Notes: generated by a model from the sequence alone, not told the origin. Shown: positions 1 to 7,913, counted from the stretch's first letter. The stretch is 10,339 nt of DNA from Bacillota bacterium (GCA_023411225.1 JAEYPA010000132.1:1-10339), one strand, 5' to 3'. Program-made: numbers and translations.

Positions 1-228
1 CCCATAGGGAATAAACCTGATCCTATGGATTTCATTGAGGATGAAATTGCAATAACAGAGGTCTTAAGTGAATTTGATATTCTAGAGAAGAATGGTGAGC
101 CAATTGACCTGCTCTATCAGAATGAAGAGCATCCTTATAAAAATGTCATCTTACCAAAAGTTAACAATGTACCTTTTATAGAAGTAAAGAGTTGTGTGGT
201 GGTTCATTGGAGAGAGAATAGGCATTAG
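1..228 (+). CDS. C-terminal fragment (75 codons) of an unrecognised protein
   Basis: Frame 1 is open from the first base of the window to the TAG at 226-228, so this is most likely the 3' end of a gene that starts upstream. The first ATG inside the window, at 25, lacks a Shine-Dalgarno sequence: the bases before it read through as coding (PIGNKPDP). The visible 75 residues begin acidic (DFIEDEIAITEVLSEFD) and end in a short hydrophobic, strand-like stretch (VPFIEVKSCVVVHW) before a basic RENRH tail. There is no membrane span, LPxTG motif or recognisable catalytic motif, and I do not recognise the family. It lies 85 bases before the leucine-rich-repeat gene on the same strand and may belong to the same surface-protein operon, but that is inferred from position alone. 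Confidence 0.6.
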   Translation, partial: PIGNKPDPMDFIEDEIAITEVLSEFDILEKNGEPIDLLYQNEEHPYKNVILPKVNNVPFIEVKSCVVVHWRENRH

Positions 229-240
229 TGCTATGGTTAA

Positions 241-248
241 AAAGGAGG
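241..248 (+). promoter_or_regulatory. Orphan Shine-Dalgarno sequence (AAAGGAGG) with no proper start codon
   Basis: AAAGGAGG is a near-perfect ribosome-binding site, but no ATG, GTG or TTG lies 5-10 bases downstream. The nearest downstream start is a TTG at 267-269, opening a 10-codon frame that ends at 297-299, just before the binding site of the next gene. An ATG at 233 lies upstream of the motif and opens only 14 codons. It could be a leader peptide, a decayed small gene, a ribosome standby site or chance in purine-rich DNA. Confidence 0.3.
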
Positions 249-313
249 AAAGGTATCGGAATACAATTGAGAATTAGTATGTTGGGCGTCAAAATATAAA
301 AAGGGGGACGATC

Positions 314-2413
314 ATGAGAGAGTGTAGAAGCAAGAGTATAAAGAGAATACACAGATTAGATAAACGGACCATTGGTGGTGTTGGAAGGGCTGTTCTGTGT
401 TTAGCAATTCTGCTGTGTGTGTTTTGGATGTATACGCTAGGAATTCAGGCGGAAACCGGAACTACTGAGGATACCACAATTATTGCGAGTGGAGATTACA
501 AGTATAAGTTATTGGAGGATGGGACGGCAGAACTGTGTGAATATCATGGTGCTGGAGGAGAGATAAGAGTACCAGCAAAGATTGATGGGAAGAAAGTAAG
601 TCGGCTGGGGGAATTTTTATTTGACAGTAACCTGAGTATTGCAAAAGTTACTATTGAAGATGGAATTAAGGAGATAGGGAGAGGGTGTTTTTGGTCTTGT
701 GAGAATTTAGCTTCTGCGTACATGACAGATAGTGTAGAAAAGATGGGTGTGGATGTATTCTTTTACAATCACAATTTAAAGAAAGTTAGATTATCCAACA
801 ATATAACTTGTATTCTACCGTTTACTTTTTGCCAGTGTTATTCTTTAGTTGATATTGAGATACCCTATAAAGTAACTGTGATTGACTTCTTAGCTTTTGG
901 AAACTGTACAGGATTAAAAGAGATATTTTTGCCTGATAGTGTTACTATACTTCAAAATTCTGCTTTTTATGGGTGTACAGAGTTACAAAGAATAAGAATA
1001 TCACCGAAAACAATGGGAATTGTAAATGATGCATTTATGGATACAAAGAATTTAAAATGGATTACAACGATTGATTGGAGAAAATTACAAATTGCTGATT
1101 ATTCTCCAAAGGTTAGTGTCTTTTCAGAGAGACAAAGTATCTGTATAGGTGACAATGCCTTCAATAATAGTTTACTTAATCAAGGTATTGCAATTGCGGA
1201 TACTAATGGTTTAGGAACATACGTTTTTTCTCCAAGTACTATCTTATATGGAAAACCAGGAAGTGATGTGCAGGGCTATGCCAGTACTAATCATCTCGTT
1301 TTTAAAGAATATGTACCGATTGAAAGAATTCATATTCATCAGTCTAGTGTTAGTTTAAATTGGAATTATAATAACTCCTTCAAATTAACTCACTCTGTTA
1401 CTCCTGCTTCTTCTACTATTACACAGGTAGGCTATTATTCTTCTAATCCTAAGGTCGCTACAGTGGATGGAGAAGGAAACATAAGAGCTTTGTCAGAGGG
1501 AAAGGCTGTGATTACTGCAGTATCCTTAGATAATGATAGTATAACTACTAGCTGTCAAGTGACGGTGTCAACAGCGTTAAAATCAATGAATTTGTCAAAT
1601 AAGACGATGACGATATATCCAGGTAAAAAGAATGGAAAGCAATTAAGTGTAACCACCAGCCCAAAAAACATTAATTATTGGAAGGTGAACTGGAAGAGTT
1701 CTAATACTAAAGTTGCAATTGTAGATCAAAAGGGAAAGGTCATAGGGGTAGGACCGGGAACATCTATTATTACTTCAACATGCAGTAATAAAAAGGTATC
1801 CTGTAGAATTATAGTGCGTCCATCGTATTTACAAGGAATTATGATGAAATCCCAGACGACTTCTTCTGTAAATCTGTTATGGAAGCAGGTTACAGGAGTA
1901 ACAGGATATAGATTATATGGGTATAATTCAAAGACTAAGAAATACCAAACTATCTGTGATATTATGGGAGCTAAAAACTCTTATACTCTAAAGACATTTG
2001 TAGGAAAGAAAAGATTAACTTCTGGAACTAGTTATAATCTTTATCTAAAGCCTTATAAGATAATAAACAAGATTCGTTATTATGGAGAAGGAGCAAAGCT
2101 TAAGGTAGCCACAAAGCCAGATAGAGTCATAACCACCAGCGTACGACGAGTAGGGACATCTAAAAATAAAGGGTGGATGATTAAATGGAAGAAAGTAAAA
2201 GGAGCATCCGGCTACAAGGTTTATGCATCCACGAATAAGGGGAAAACCTATAAAAGAGTTACAAGCATAAAAAACTCCAAACAAACATCCTACCAATTCA
2301 AAAAAGGAAGGAGAAGAACCACATATTATATAAAGATTAGTGCTTACAAAAGTATCGGAAAGAAAACAATTGAAGGGGCAACAAGTAAGACAAGGACGAT
2401 TCGAATATACTAA
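314..2413 (+). CDS. Exported leucine-rich-repeat surface protein with Big_2 and fibronectin-III-like domains
   Basis: This is a secreted or surface protein of 699 residues, probably a binding or adhesion protein with no enzymatic motif. Residues 1-25 are basic and 26-45 hydrophobic, and a plausible signal-peptidase site lies after GIQA (A46). Residues 57-100 match the usual N-cap of BspA-type (LRR_5) proteins. Residues 101-250 carry about six 23-residue repeats with the family's F-x-x-C-x-x-L signature (FWSCENL, FCQCYSL, FGNCTGL, FYGCTEL), and residues 309-332 (LYGKPGSDVQGYA) look like the LRR_5 end cap. Two Big_2-like Ig domains follow at about 336-419 and 420-502, each with the S-x-N-x-K-V-A-x-V-D core. 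Two fibronectin-III-like domains follow at about 504-600 and 603-697; the last is very lysine- and arginine-rich. There is no LPxTG, SLH or C-terminal membrane span, so wall retention would have to be non-covalent. The start is set by AAGGGGGA (301-308), six bases before ATG. It lies 31 bases upstream of the giant Ig gene and is probably co-transcribed with it. The domain calls are firm; ligand and role are unknown. Confidence 0.9.
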   Translation: MRECRSKSIKRIHRLDKRTIGGVGRAVLCLAILLCVFWMYTLGIQAETGTTEDTTIIASGDYKYKLLEDGTAELCEYHGAGGEIRVPAKIDGKKVSRLGEFLFDSNLSIAKVTIEDGIKEIGRGCFWSCENLASAYMTDSVEKMGVDVFFYNHNLKKVRLSNNITCILPFTFCQCYSLVDIEIPYKVTVIDFLAFGNCTGLKEIFLPDSVTILQNSAFYGCTELQRIRISPKTMGIVNDAFMDTKNLKWITTIDWRKLQIADYSPKVSVFSERQSICIGDNAFNNSLLNQGIAIADTNGLGTYVFSPSTILYGKPGSDVQGYASTNHLVFKEYVPIERIHIHQSSVSLNWNYNNSFKLTHSVTPASSTITQVGYYSSNPKVATVDGEGNIRALSEGKAVITAVSLDNDSITTSCQVTVSTALKSMNLSNKTMTIYPGKKNGKQLSVTTSPKNINYWKVNWKSSNTKVAIVDQKGKVIGVGPGTSIITSTCSNKKVSCRIIVRPSYLQGIMMKSQTTSSVNLLWKQVTGVTGYRLYGYNSKTKKYQTICDIMGAKNSYTLKTFVGKKRLTSGTSYNLYLKPYKIINKIRYYGEGAKLKVATKPDRVITTSVRRVGTSKNKGWMIKWKKVKGASGYKVYASTNKGKTYKRVTSIKNSKQTSYQFKKGRRRTTYYIKISAYKSIGKKTIEGATSKTRTIRIY
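614..1063 (+). repeat. Leucine-rich repeat array, about six 23-residue BspA-type units (protein-level repeat)
   Basis: Residues 101-250 of the 699-residue protein repeat a pattern of hydrophobic strand, proline or loop, then A/C-F-x-x-C-x-x-L. Clear units start near residues 122, 145, 168, 191, 214 and 237. The units have diverged at DNA level and show no long identical stretches. The second and third units (FWSCENL, FFYNHNL) depart most from consensus. Confidence 0.8.
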
Positions 2414-2430
2414 GGGAGGTAAAAGAGTAT

Positions 2431-2438
2431 AAGGAGGG
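2431..2438 (+). promoter_or_regulatory. Strong ribosome-binding site deciding a GTG start
   Basis: AAGGAGGG lies six bases before the GTG at 2445 and fixes that GTG as the start of the 1809-residue protein; the next in-frame ATG is 20 codons later, inside the hydrophobic export segment. A second Shine-Dalgarno-like sequence, AAGGGAGGT (2412-2420), overlaps the TAA stop of the preceding gene but has no start codon at suitable spacing. It may help hold terminating ribosomes for re-initiation. Confidence 0.8.
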
Positions 2439-2444
2439 TATAAC

Positions 2445-5400
2445 GTGAGTAAGGGGTTAAGAGATTGGGCCACACAGGGAAGTAAGGTAATTTTTATAGC
2501 ATTAATGGGATATTTACTTTTTCAGTATGGTGTCAATTGTTTTCTGGGTAGTGTTTATGGTGAGAAAGAAGCAAAGAAAGTAACTATTACTACAGCATAT
2601 ATAGGAGAGGGTAAATTAGAAGTTTTGGAAGGGGATAACCTGCTTTTGTCAGGTAATGGTTCAGTATCAGTAACAGCAGAGACTTGTATTAAGGTACGAT
2701 TAAACTGTAGGGATAAGAACCTTATTAGTGACTATACAGTGAATGGAACAAAAAAGGAATTTGCGAAAGGTCAGAATTGGGAGGAAGAGATACAGAATCT
2801 TTCAGATGATATAAGTATTGAAGCAGGTTTTAAGGCATGTAACACCATAACTATCGCAAACGATGAGAGATATCAGTTGGAAGTCACTGGGGCAGAATAT
2901 TGTAGCAAAACAGCACAGGAGAACAATACTTGTTATTTTTATTATTCTGAAGTCTTAAAGATTAAACTAATACCGGTAGAGTTTTGGTTAATAAATGAAA
3001 TTAACATAGATGGACAAAGGCTTCTTCCAGAAGTATTAGAAGATTTTGAACACATTGAGAACTATTATAAATTATCCATAGATAGTAGTGTGCAGCACTT
3101 GTCCTTTCTACTGAAAAAGGAAAGAATTCTCGTTACAATTGTGTCTGGAACAGGAAATTTAATAATTAATGGCACTCCAGTTAAAAGTGGTCAGGAGATA
3201 GATCGATGCACAGAGTATAAATGTTCGTATACAACTTCAACAGAGAATATATTAGTAGATAATATTTGGCTATATTCAAAAAAGGTAGACCTATTAGAAG
3301 ATCAACATGATTGGAAGACTTATTTTTTTAATTTCAAAGACATAAATAATCAGCTACGTATTTGGGTATATGAGCATCCATGTGAAGTAGTTACATCCTG
3401 TAGGGAATATTTTAATCTCATCAATCAGAGAAAAAACATGTATTGGCCTAAAAAGTATAACACTGTATATATAAAACACAAAGATATTTCCTTAGACTGT
3501 GCAACAAATTATTCTATTGTAAAACTACAGTCTGATAATAACATTAAACGATGTAATAATACTCTCAATATTTCTAGTCCTGCAACATTAAATAGAATAG
3601 CAATAAGAGCAAGGGATGGATCTTTTTTCTGTTCCAACCCTGTCCATTTCCTCTATGATGGAGAAGCACCTATAATAACCAATTATTCTATCAAAACCTA
3701 CCCTACCACGGAAGAAAGAATCTCACCAATCGACATTACAGTAACAGCAAAAGATACTGGCGATGCGGGTATTGATCAGATTATGTGTGGAACATATGAG
3801 GAATATAAGCAATGTGCTGCTAAGATAGAATCAGGAACCTATGAAAGTCAGCATGAGAAAGGCGATAAACAATTAAGTATTACATATAAGAACCAGGAAA
3901 GTCATACTGAAGAAAGTTATTATGTATGGACCATTGATTGTGCTACCAACCTATCAGAGGCTGTAAAACTTGATATGGAGGGTCCAGTGCTACAATGTAG
4001 TACAGATAAAGAATGGCATAATACAGAGTTTCAGGTGACAGGAAAGGCTGACGAAGAGATTAAAGATATTTTCTATAGCACCTCCTATTCTGCATATTTG
4101 CAGCATACATTGGGACAACATGCAGACAAACAGACAGAAGAACAGCAGTCTGGAAGAAGTAAGAGTACGGCTTGGACTTTTACTATTTCTGCAAAGGAGA
4201 ATAAGATTCAGACCTATTATATCTGGGCATATGACCAATACGGTAATAAATCGGCATCTCCTTATGTCTATGAGGCCAAGATAGATGTGGAGCCACCAGA
4301 ATTAAAGCTATCCAGAAATATTCCGGAGGGGCAATGGAGCAAGGATATCATAACTCTTTCCTTAAAAGCAGAGGAGACAAACACGCAGTGTAATTCAGGC
4401 ATAGATCAGGTATATTATAGTACGAAGGTGGATGGAAGTAATCCAACCTCCATTACGTATAAAAATAGCAAGGGAGAATATGTTCTCCAATCCCCAAAAG
4501 ACTATAATGGACAGCCTTTGGAGTTGGATCAGAAATATTATTTTTGGGCAGTTGATAAGGCAGGAAATTTATCTCAGGTTCAGGAGACAGAAGTACAAAT
4601 AGATTCTAAAAAGCCTCTTTTGGTAGAGGCAAGTATTGTTCCTAAGTCTAAAAATAATCAGATTTTCAATTCGCCATATGGAACCTGTAGTAATGGAGAT
4701 ATTGTTCTTATTATAAAAGCAAAAGATGAAGGTATTTCAAGTGGTCTTGGTAGAATGCATTTGTATCAGGACAAAAAAGAGGTTGCATCTACCCTAGGGG
4801 AGCATGGAAGATATCGATTTACCTTGAAAAAACCTTTTTATGGGGAGATATCATTTCAGGTAGAGGATGGCGTAGGTCATGAATCTAGCCGAATGAATAT
4901 TTCTCAGCTAAATACTGATATATCCAGTAGTTACTTACGATTGGAAGACAAGGTTCCACAGGTGCAAGTAGATTATCCATCCGCTATATATACAGACGTT
5001 TTAGGAAAAAAGTGGTACAAACAGGATATTTCCTTCTCAATAACCTATCAAGATAGGGAGTCAGGAGTGAAGAATGTAAGTACTTGGATAAATGATCAAT
5101 TACTTGTTATGGATTATAAGGGTAGCAAGATACCTTCCAATCAGGCACCGGGGGTACCTTCGTTGTATACCATTTCCACCTCACAGGTTCAACCACGTAG
5201 TGATGGAAGTTATCACCTTAGAGTACAAGTTACCGATTACTGTGGCAATGTTAAGGAAGAAAAACATGTTATATATATAGATAAGGAGGCTCCAAGGATT
5301 GGCCAGTTTACATTTAGTGCTAGAAATAAAAGTTATCAGCAGGTGGAAATGGTAAAGAAGGAGTCTTACGGATATTATTTTGAGGGAAAAACCTTAGTTA

Positions 5401-7874
5401 GGATACAGGCAATGGATCAGAAGGCATCCTCTGGAATTCATAAAATAAGTTTTTATACCATTGATTATGGGAGGGAGCAAGCAGGAGTTAAATCTAAAGT
5501 AAAGGTTTTAGAAACGGATACCAATGGAGGTATAGAAATCGTGCTTTCTGCGGGATTTAAGGGGCAGATTTATGCCAGAGCTCAGGATTATGTGGGTAAT
5601 TATACAAGTGAATTTAGTAAACCTTATGGGGTGATTATCGAAAGTGTGAAGGCTAATTCTAGTACAACCGATGTAGAATTTCTCCTACCGACTACAGAAT
5701 ATGCAGATCAGTTAAGTCACCCGCTATATAGAGATACTATTGAGCTTACATTCACGGCTCAGGATTATTTTAATGGAATTGAAAAGGTGGAATGGACGGT
5801 TACAAGTCCACATGATTCGAAACATAATCAATCAGGAAGGGTTATGGTAGATAGTAATGGAAAAGTGGATGGTCTAGTAAAGGAGGCTGAGGTAACAAGG
5901 GATCGGAATCTGGTTACTTCTATCAAGCATGGCATTCTTGTCTGCAACAATAGTAATGATATTTGTGTCAACGTAAGGATTACAGATCGTTCTGGCCATA
6001 ACTATTCTAAAAGTATGTTTTTAAGTATCGATAAGACCAAGCCTCAGGTATCCGTTGTAGTGCCTGGGCAGAGTAAGTCGGGAATTAAAGAGTATTTTAA
6101 GAAAGGACAAGTAGTACAACTTCTGGTTAAGGAGCGGAACTTTGATCCAAAGAAAGTGAGTGCTGTTATAAACAATGATTCGGTTGGGGGCTGTATCATT
6201 TCCCAGTGGAGAGCGCAGAAAGATGCAACTAATCCAGATAATAATCTTTATATGGCCACAGTATCCTGCGAGAATGACGGAGCCTATTCCATCAAAGGTG
6301 GAGTAGAAGATATGGCAGGCAATGCTACCACTATGGTGGAGGATGAGTTTGTGGTTGATACCACAATTCCAAAGGTGCAGCTAACTTTTTCTGGTACAAA
6401 AAAAACTAACGGCAATCTCATTTTTTTTGCTGAAAATCAGACTGCTACAATAACAATTGAAGAACATAATCTTGATTCATCCAAAGTGGAAATAAAGTGT
6501 AGACGTGTAAGATCCCTTTATAATCCTATAGAAGTAGATTGTAGACAACCATCTGAGATTGTTACCAATGGGGATACCCATACATCCACACTGGATTTAA
6601 TAAGGGATGGCTGGTATAGCATAGAGGTTACTTGTAGTGACAAAGCCGGCAATGGGCTACAACAACCTCTACATGCAGAATTTGGTATTGATACTACAAA
6701 TCCCAGTATCCGCGTAGAGGGAGTAGGTCAGAAATCTGCAAACAATGGAGAATTTTCTCCTTTGATTACCATACTAGATGATAATTATGAAAGTAACAGG
6801 GTTAAAATAAGCTTGACTGGCAGTAGGACAGGAGAGGCAGTCTTTGAAATTAACAACAATAGTATTAAGCTAGTGCAAGGGGATAATGAAATCAGCCAGC
6901 TTATTCAAAATGGAGCTATCATTACTAAAGCAATAGAGGCCTCCACTCAGACTAAAGGATTAGCCAGTAATGGTCATCAAATTCGTATGAATTGTTTTCC
7001 AGATAAGAAATCTATGGATGATCTATATACCCTTACCATAGACGCTGAGGATATTGCTGGAAATAAAAGTAGCCAATCAGTAGAATTTTCAGTAAATCGA
7101 AATGGATCTGTCTATAGCTTTAGTAGGGAACTTCAAATGATGACAGGAACCTATGTGCAATCCATGGGGAACGTAAGGTTTACAGAAACCAATGTGAACT
7201 CCCTAGTCAAAGAGGATACACAGATAAAATTAAGTCGTAATGGAGTGGTAACAGATTTAGTCGAAGACAAAGATTATAGTGTAAATCAGACAGGGGATTC
7301 TAAGAAATGGAACCAGTATATCTACGAGTTAGACAAAAACTTGTTCGAGGAGGAAGGTCGTTATACAATTACGGTTCATTCCAAAGATACATCAGGAAAT
7401 ATAAATGAAAATGACTTAGCATCTAAGGGAGCACAGATAGTATTTGGAGTAGACAAGACTAATCCAATCATTGTTGCGTCTAATATAAAAGATGGTGAGG
7501 CCTACGATGAAACAAGTAAGCAGGCAAGCATAGCAATCAGTGACAATATTGATCTTAAAAAGGTGAAAATCTATCTAAACGACGTTGTATTAGATTATAA
7601 CCAAGATGATGATTTGTACCAATTTATTCTGCCAAATTCAAATAAAGAGCAGAGTGTTAAGGTTGTGGCTGAGGATAGTGCAGGGAATATTACAATCAAA
7701 CAAATCAATCATATCTTTGTAACGACTAACCTTTGGGTTAGATTCTGTCACAATAAAGTTCTGCTTATACTAACAGGATTTATTGGTATTCTCATTTTAT
7801 TTGGAACTTTATATGTAATGATAATTAGGAGAAAACGTTTGGAAGAAAAGGATGTTAATGGAGTACAAGGTTAG
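2445..7874 (+). CDS. Giant membrane-anchored surface protein: InlB-like repeats plus about twelve Ig-like modules
   Basis: This is an exported cell-surface protein of 1809 residues with a GTG start. Residues 15-37 form a hydrophobic export segment, possibly cleaved after SVYG. Residues 45-310 hold about three modules resembling divergent InlB B-repeats (motifs such as VSGTGNLIINGTPVKSGQEI). From about 404 to 1758 there are about twelve Ig-like modules. Many open with a D-x-x-x-P linker (YDGEAP 404, IDVEPP 613, IDKEAP 945, IDTTNP 1415, VDKTNP 1669) and close with D-x-x-G-N (YDQYGN, VDKAGN, EDMAGN, SDKAGN, EDIAGN), as in Big_3-type bacterial Ig domains. Residues 1771-1794 form one membrane span, followed by the cytoplasmic tail RRKRLEEKDVNGVQG. 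There is no LPxTG before the span, so the anchor is the membrane itself. It carries 29 cysteines, 16 of them before residue 500, which is unusual for an exported Gram-positive protein. It follows the leucine-rich-repeat gene by 31 bases and probably shares its transcript. An adhesive or structural role is likely from architecture; the ligand is unknown and no enzymatic domain is seen. Confidence 0.92.
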   Translation: MSKGLRDWATQGSKVIFIALMGYLLFQYGVNCFLGSVYGEKEAKKVTITTAYIGEGKLEVLEGDNLLLSGNGSVSVTAETCIKVRLNCRDKNLISDYTVNGTKKEFAKGQNWEEEIQNLSDDISIEAGFKACNTITIANDERYQLEVTGAEYCSKTAQENNTCYFYYSEVLKIKLIPVEFWLINEINIDGQRLLPEVLEDFEHIENYYKLSIDSSVQHLSFLLKKERILVTIVSGTGNLIINGTPVKSGQEIDRCTEYKCSYTTSTENILVDNIWLYSKKVDLLEDQHDWKTYFFNFKDINNQLRIWVYEHPCEVVTSCREYFNLINQRKNMYWPKKYNTVYIKHKDISLDCATNYSIVKLQSDNNIKRCNNTLNISSPATLNRIAIRARDGSFFCSNPVHFLYDGEAPIITNYSIKTYPTTEERISPIDITVTAKDTGDAGIDQIMCGTYEEYKQCAAKIESGTYESQHEKGDKQLSITYKNQESHTEESYYVWTIDCATNLSEAVKLDMEGPVLQCSTDKEWHNTEFQVTGKADEEIKDIFYSTSYSAYLQHTLGQHADKQTEEQQSGRSKSTAWTFTISAKENKIQTYYIWAYDQYGNKSASPYVYEAKIDVEPPELKLSRNIPEGQWSKDIITLSLKAEETNTQCNSGIDQVYYSTKVDGSNPTSITYKNSKGEYVLQSPKDYNGQPLELDQKYYFWAVDKAGNLSQVQETEVQIDSKKPLLVEASIVPKSKNNQIFNSPYGTCSNGDIVLIIKAKDEGISSGLGRMHLYQDKKEVASTLGEHGRYRFTLKKPFYGEISFQVEDGVGHESSRMNISQLNTDISSSYLRLEDKVPQVQVDYPSAIYTDVLGKKWYKQDISFSITYQDRESGVKNVSTWINDQLLVMDYKGSKIPSNQAPGVPSLYTISTSQVQPRSDGSYHLRVQVTDYCGNVKEEKHVIYIDKEAPRIGQFTFSARNKSYQQVEMVKKESYGYYFEGKTLVRIQAMDQKASSGIHKISFYTIDYGREQAGVKSKVKVLETDTNGGIEIVLSAGFKGQIYARAQDYVGNYTSEFSKPYGVIIESVKANSSTTDVEFLLPTTEYADQLSHPLYRDTIELTFTAQDYFNGIEKVEWTVTSPHDSKHNQSGRVMVDSNGKVDGLVKEAEVTRDRNLVTSIKHGILVCNNSNDICVNVRITDRSGHNYSKSMFLSIDKTKPQVSVVVPGQSKSGIKEYFKKGQVVQLLVKERNFDPKKVSAVINNDSVGGCIISQWRAQKDATNPDNNLYMATVSCENDGAYSIKGGVEDMAGNATTMVEDEFVVDTTIPKVQLTFSGTKKTNGNLIFFAENQTATITIEEHNLDSSKVEIKCRRVRSLYNPIEVDCRQPSEIVTNGDTHTSTLDLIRDGWYSIEVTCSDKAGNGLQQPLHAEFGIDTTNPSIRVEGVGQKSANNGEFSPLITILDDNYESNRVKISLTGSRTGEAVFEINNNSIKLVQGDNEISQLIQNGAIITKAIEASTQTKGLASNGHQIRMNCFPDKKSMDDLYTLTIDAEDIAGNKSSQSVEFSVNRNGSVYSFSRELQMMTGTYVQSMGNVRFTETNVNSLVKEDTQIKLSRNGVVTDLVEDKDYSVNQTGDSKKWNQYIYELDKNLFEEEGRYTITVHSKDTSGNINENDLASKGAQIVFGVDKTNPIIVASNIKDGEAYDETSKQASIAISDNIDLKKVKIYLNDVVLDYNQDDDLYQFILPNSNKEQSVKVVAEDSAGNITIKQINHIFVTTNLWVRFCHNKVLLILTGFIGILILFGTLYVMIIRRKRLEEKDVNGVQG
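2577..3374 (+). repeat. N-terminal block of about three divergent InlB B-repeat-like modules
   Basis: Residues 45-130, about 133-226 and about 227-310 of the giant protein each run from a short strand (VTITTAYIGEGKLEV, TITIANDERYQLEVTGA, VTIVSGTGNLIINGT) through a polar stretch to hydrophobic strands typical of divergent InlB B-repeat or bacterial-repeat domains. The first and third are the most convincing; the middle one is weaker. These repeats usually act as spacers or glycan- or protein-contacting modules in surface proteins. The boundaries are approximate. Confidence 0.5.
3654..7718 (+). repeat. Array of about twelve Ig-like modules, 105-125 residues each (protein-level repeat)
   Basis: Linker motifs of the form D-x-x-x-P occur at residues 404, 509, 613, 719, about 834, 945, 1195, 1304, 1415 and 1669. 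Two intervals are double length (945-1195 and 1415-1669), giving about twelve modules. Terminal D-x-x-G-N or close variants are seen near 498, 597, 703, 806, 929, 1047, 1180, 1288, 1398, 1535, 1647 and 1742. DNA identity between modules is low, so the array is old rather than recently amplified. Confidence 0.75.
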
Positions 7875-7913
7875 AGAATAGAAAAACTTGTTGAAAAAAA
7901 TGGCAATTTTCCG

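Noticed and set aside
267..300. Promoter for the LRR gene (TTGAGA followed by TATAAA)
   Set aside because: The spacing is 22 bases and the -10 would place the transcription start inside the ribosome-binding site. Better spacings give poor -10 hexamers.
2045..2473. 142-codon open frame on the - strand, cysteine- and proline-rich translation
   Set aside because: It lies almost entirely opposite the Fn3-like end of the LRR gene, whose + strand frame is clearly real. It has no ribosome-binding site or recognisable domain, and its odd composition is what an antisense shadow gives.
3990..4238. 82-codon open frame on the - strand
   Set aside because: It is fully inside the giant Ig gene, opposite a well-supported module, with no translation signals or family features.
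5092..5280. 62-codon open frame in another + frame
   Set aside because: It is internal to the giant Ig gene, where the main frame keeps its module motifs (VTDYCGN, IDKEAP). There is no ribosome-binding site.
7743..7830. LPxTG-type sortase signal at the C-terminus of the giant protein
   Set aside because: The residues before the membrane span (FVTTNLWVRFCHN) contain no LPxTG or NPxTG-like motif. The span and positive tail alone also fit a simple membrane anchor.
7891..7911. Terminator hairpin after the giant gene (AAAA/TTTT stem around TGGCAA)
   Set aside because: The stem is only four A-T pairs with no GC pairs and no following U-run on the + strand.
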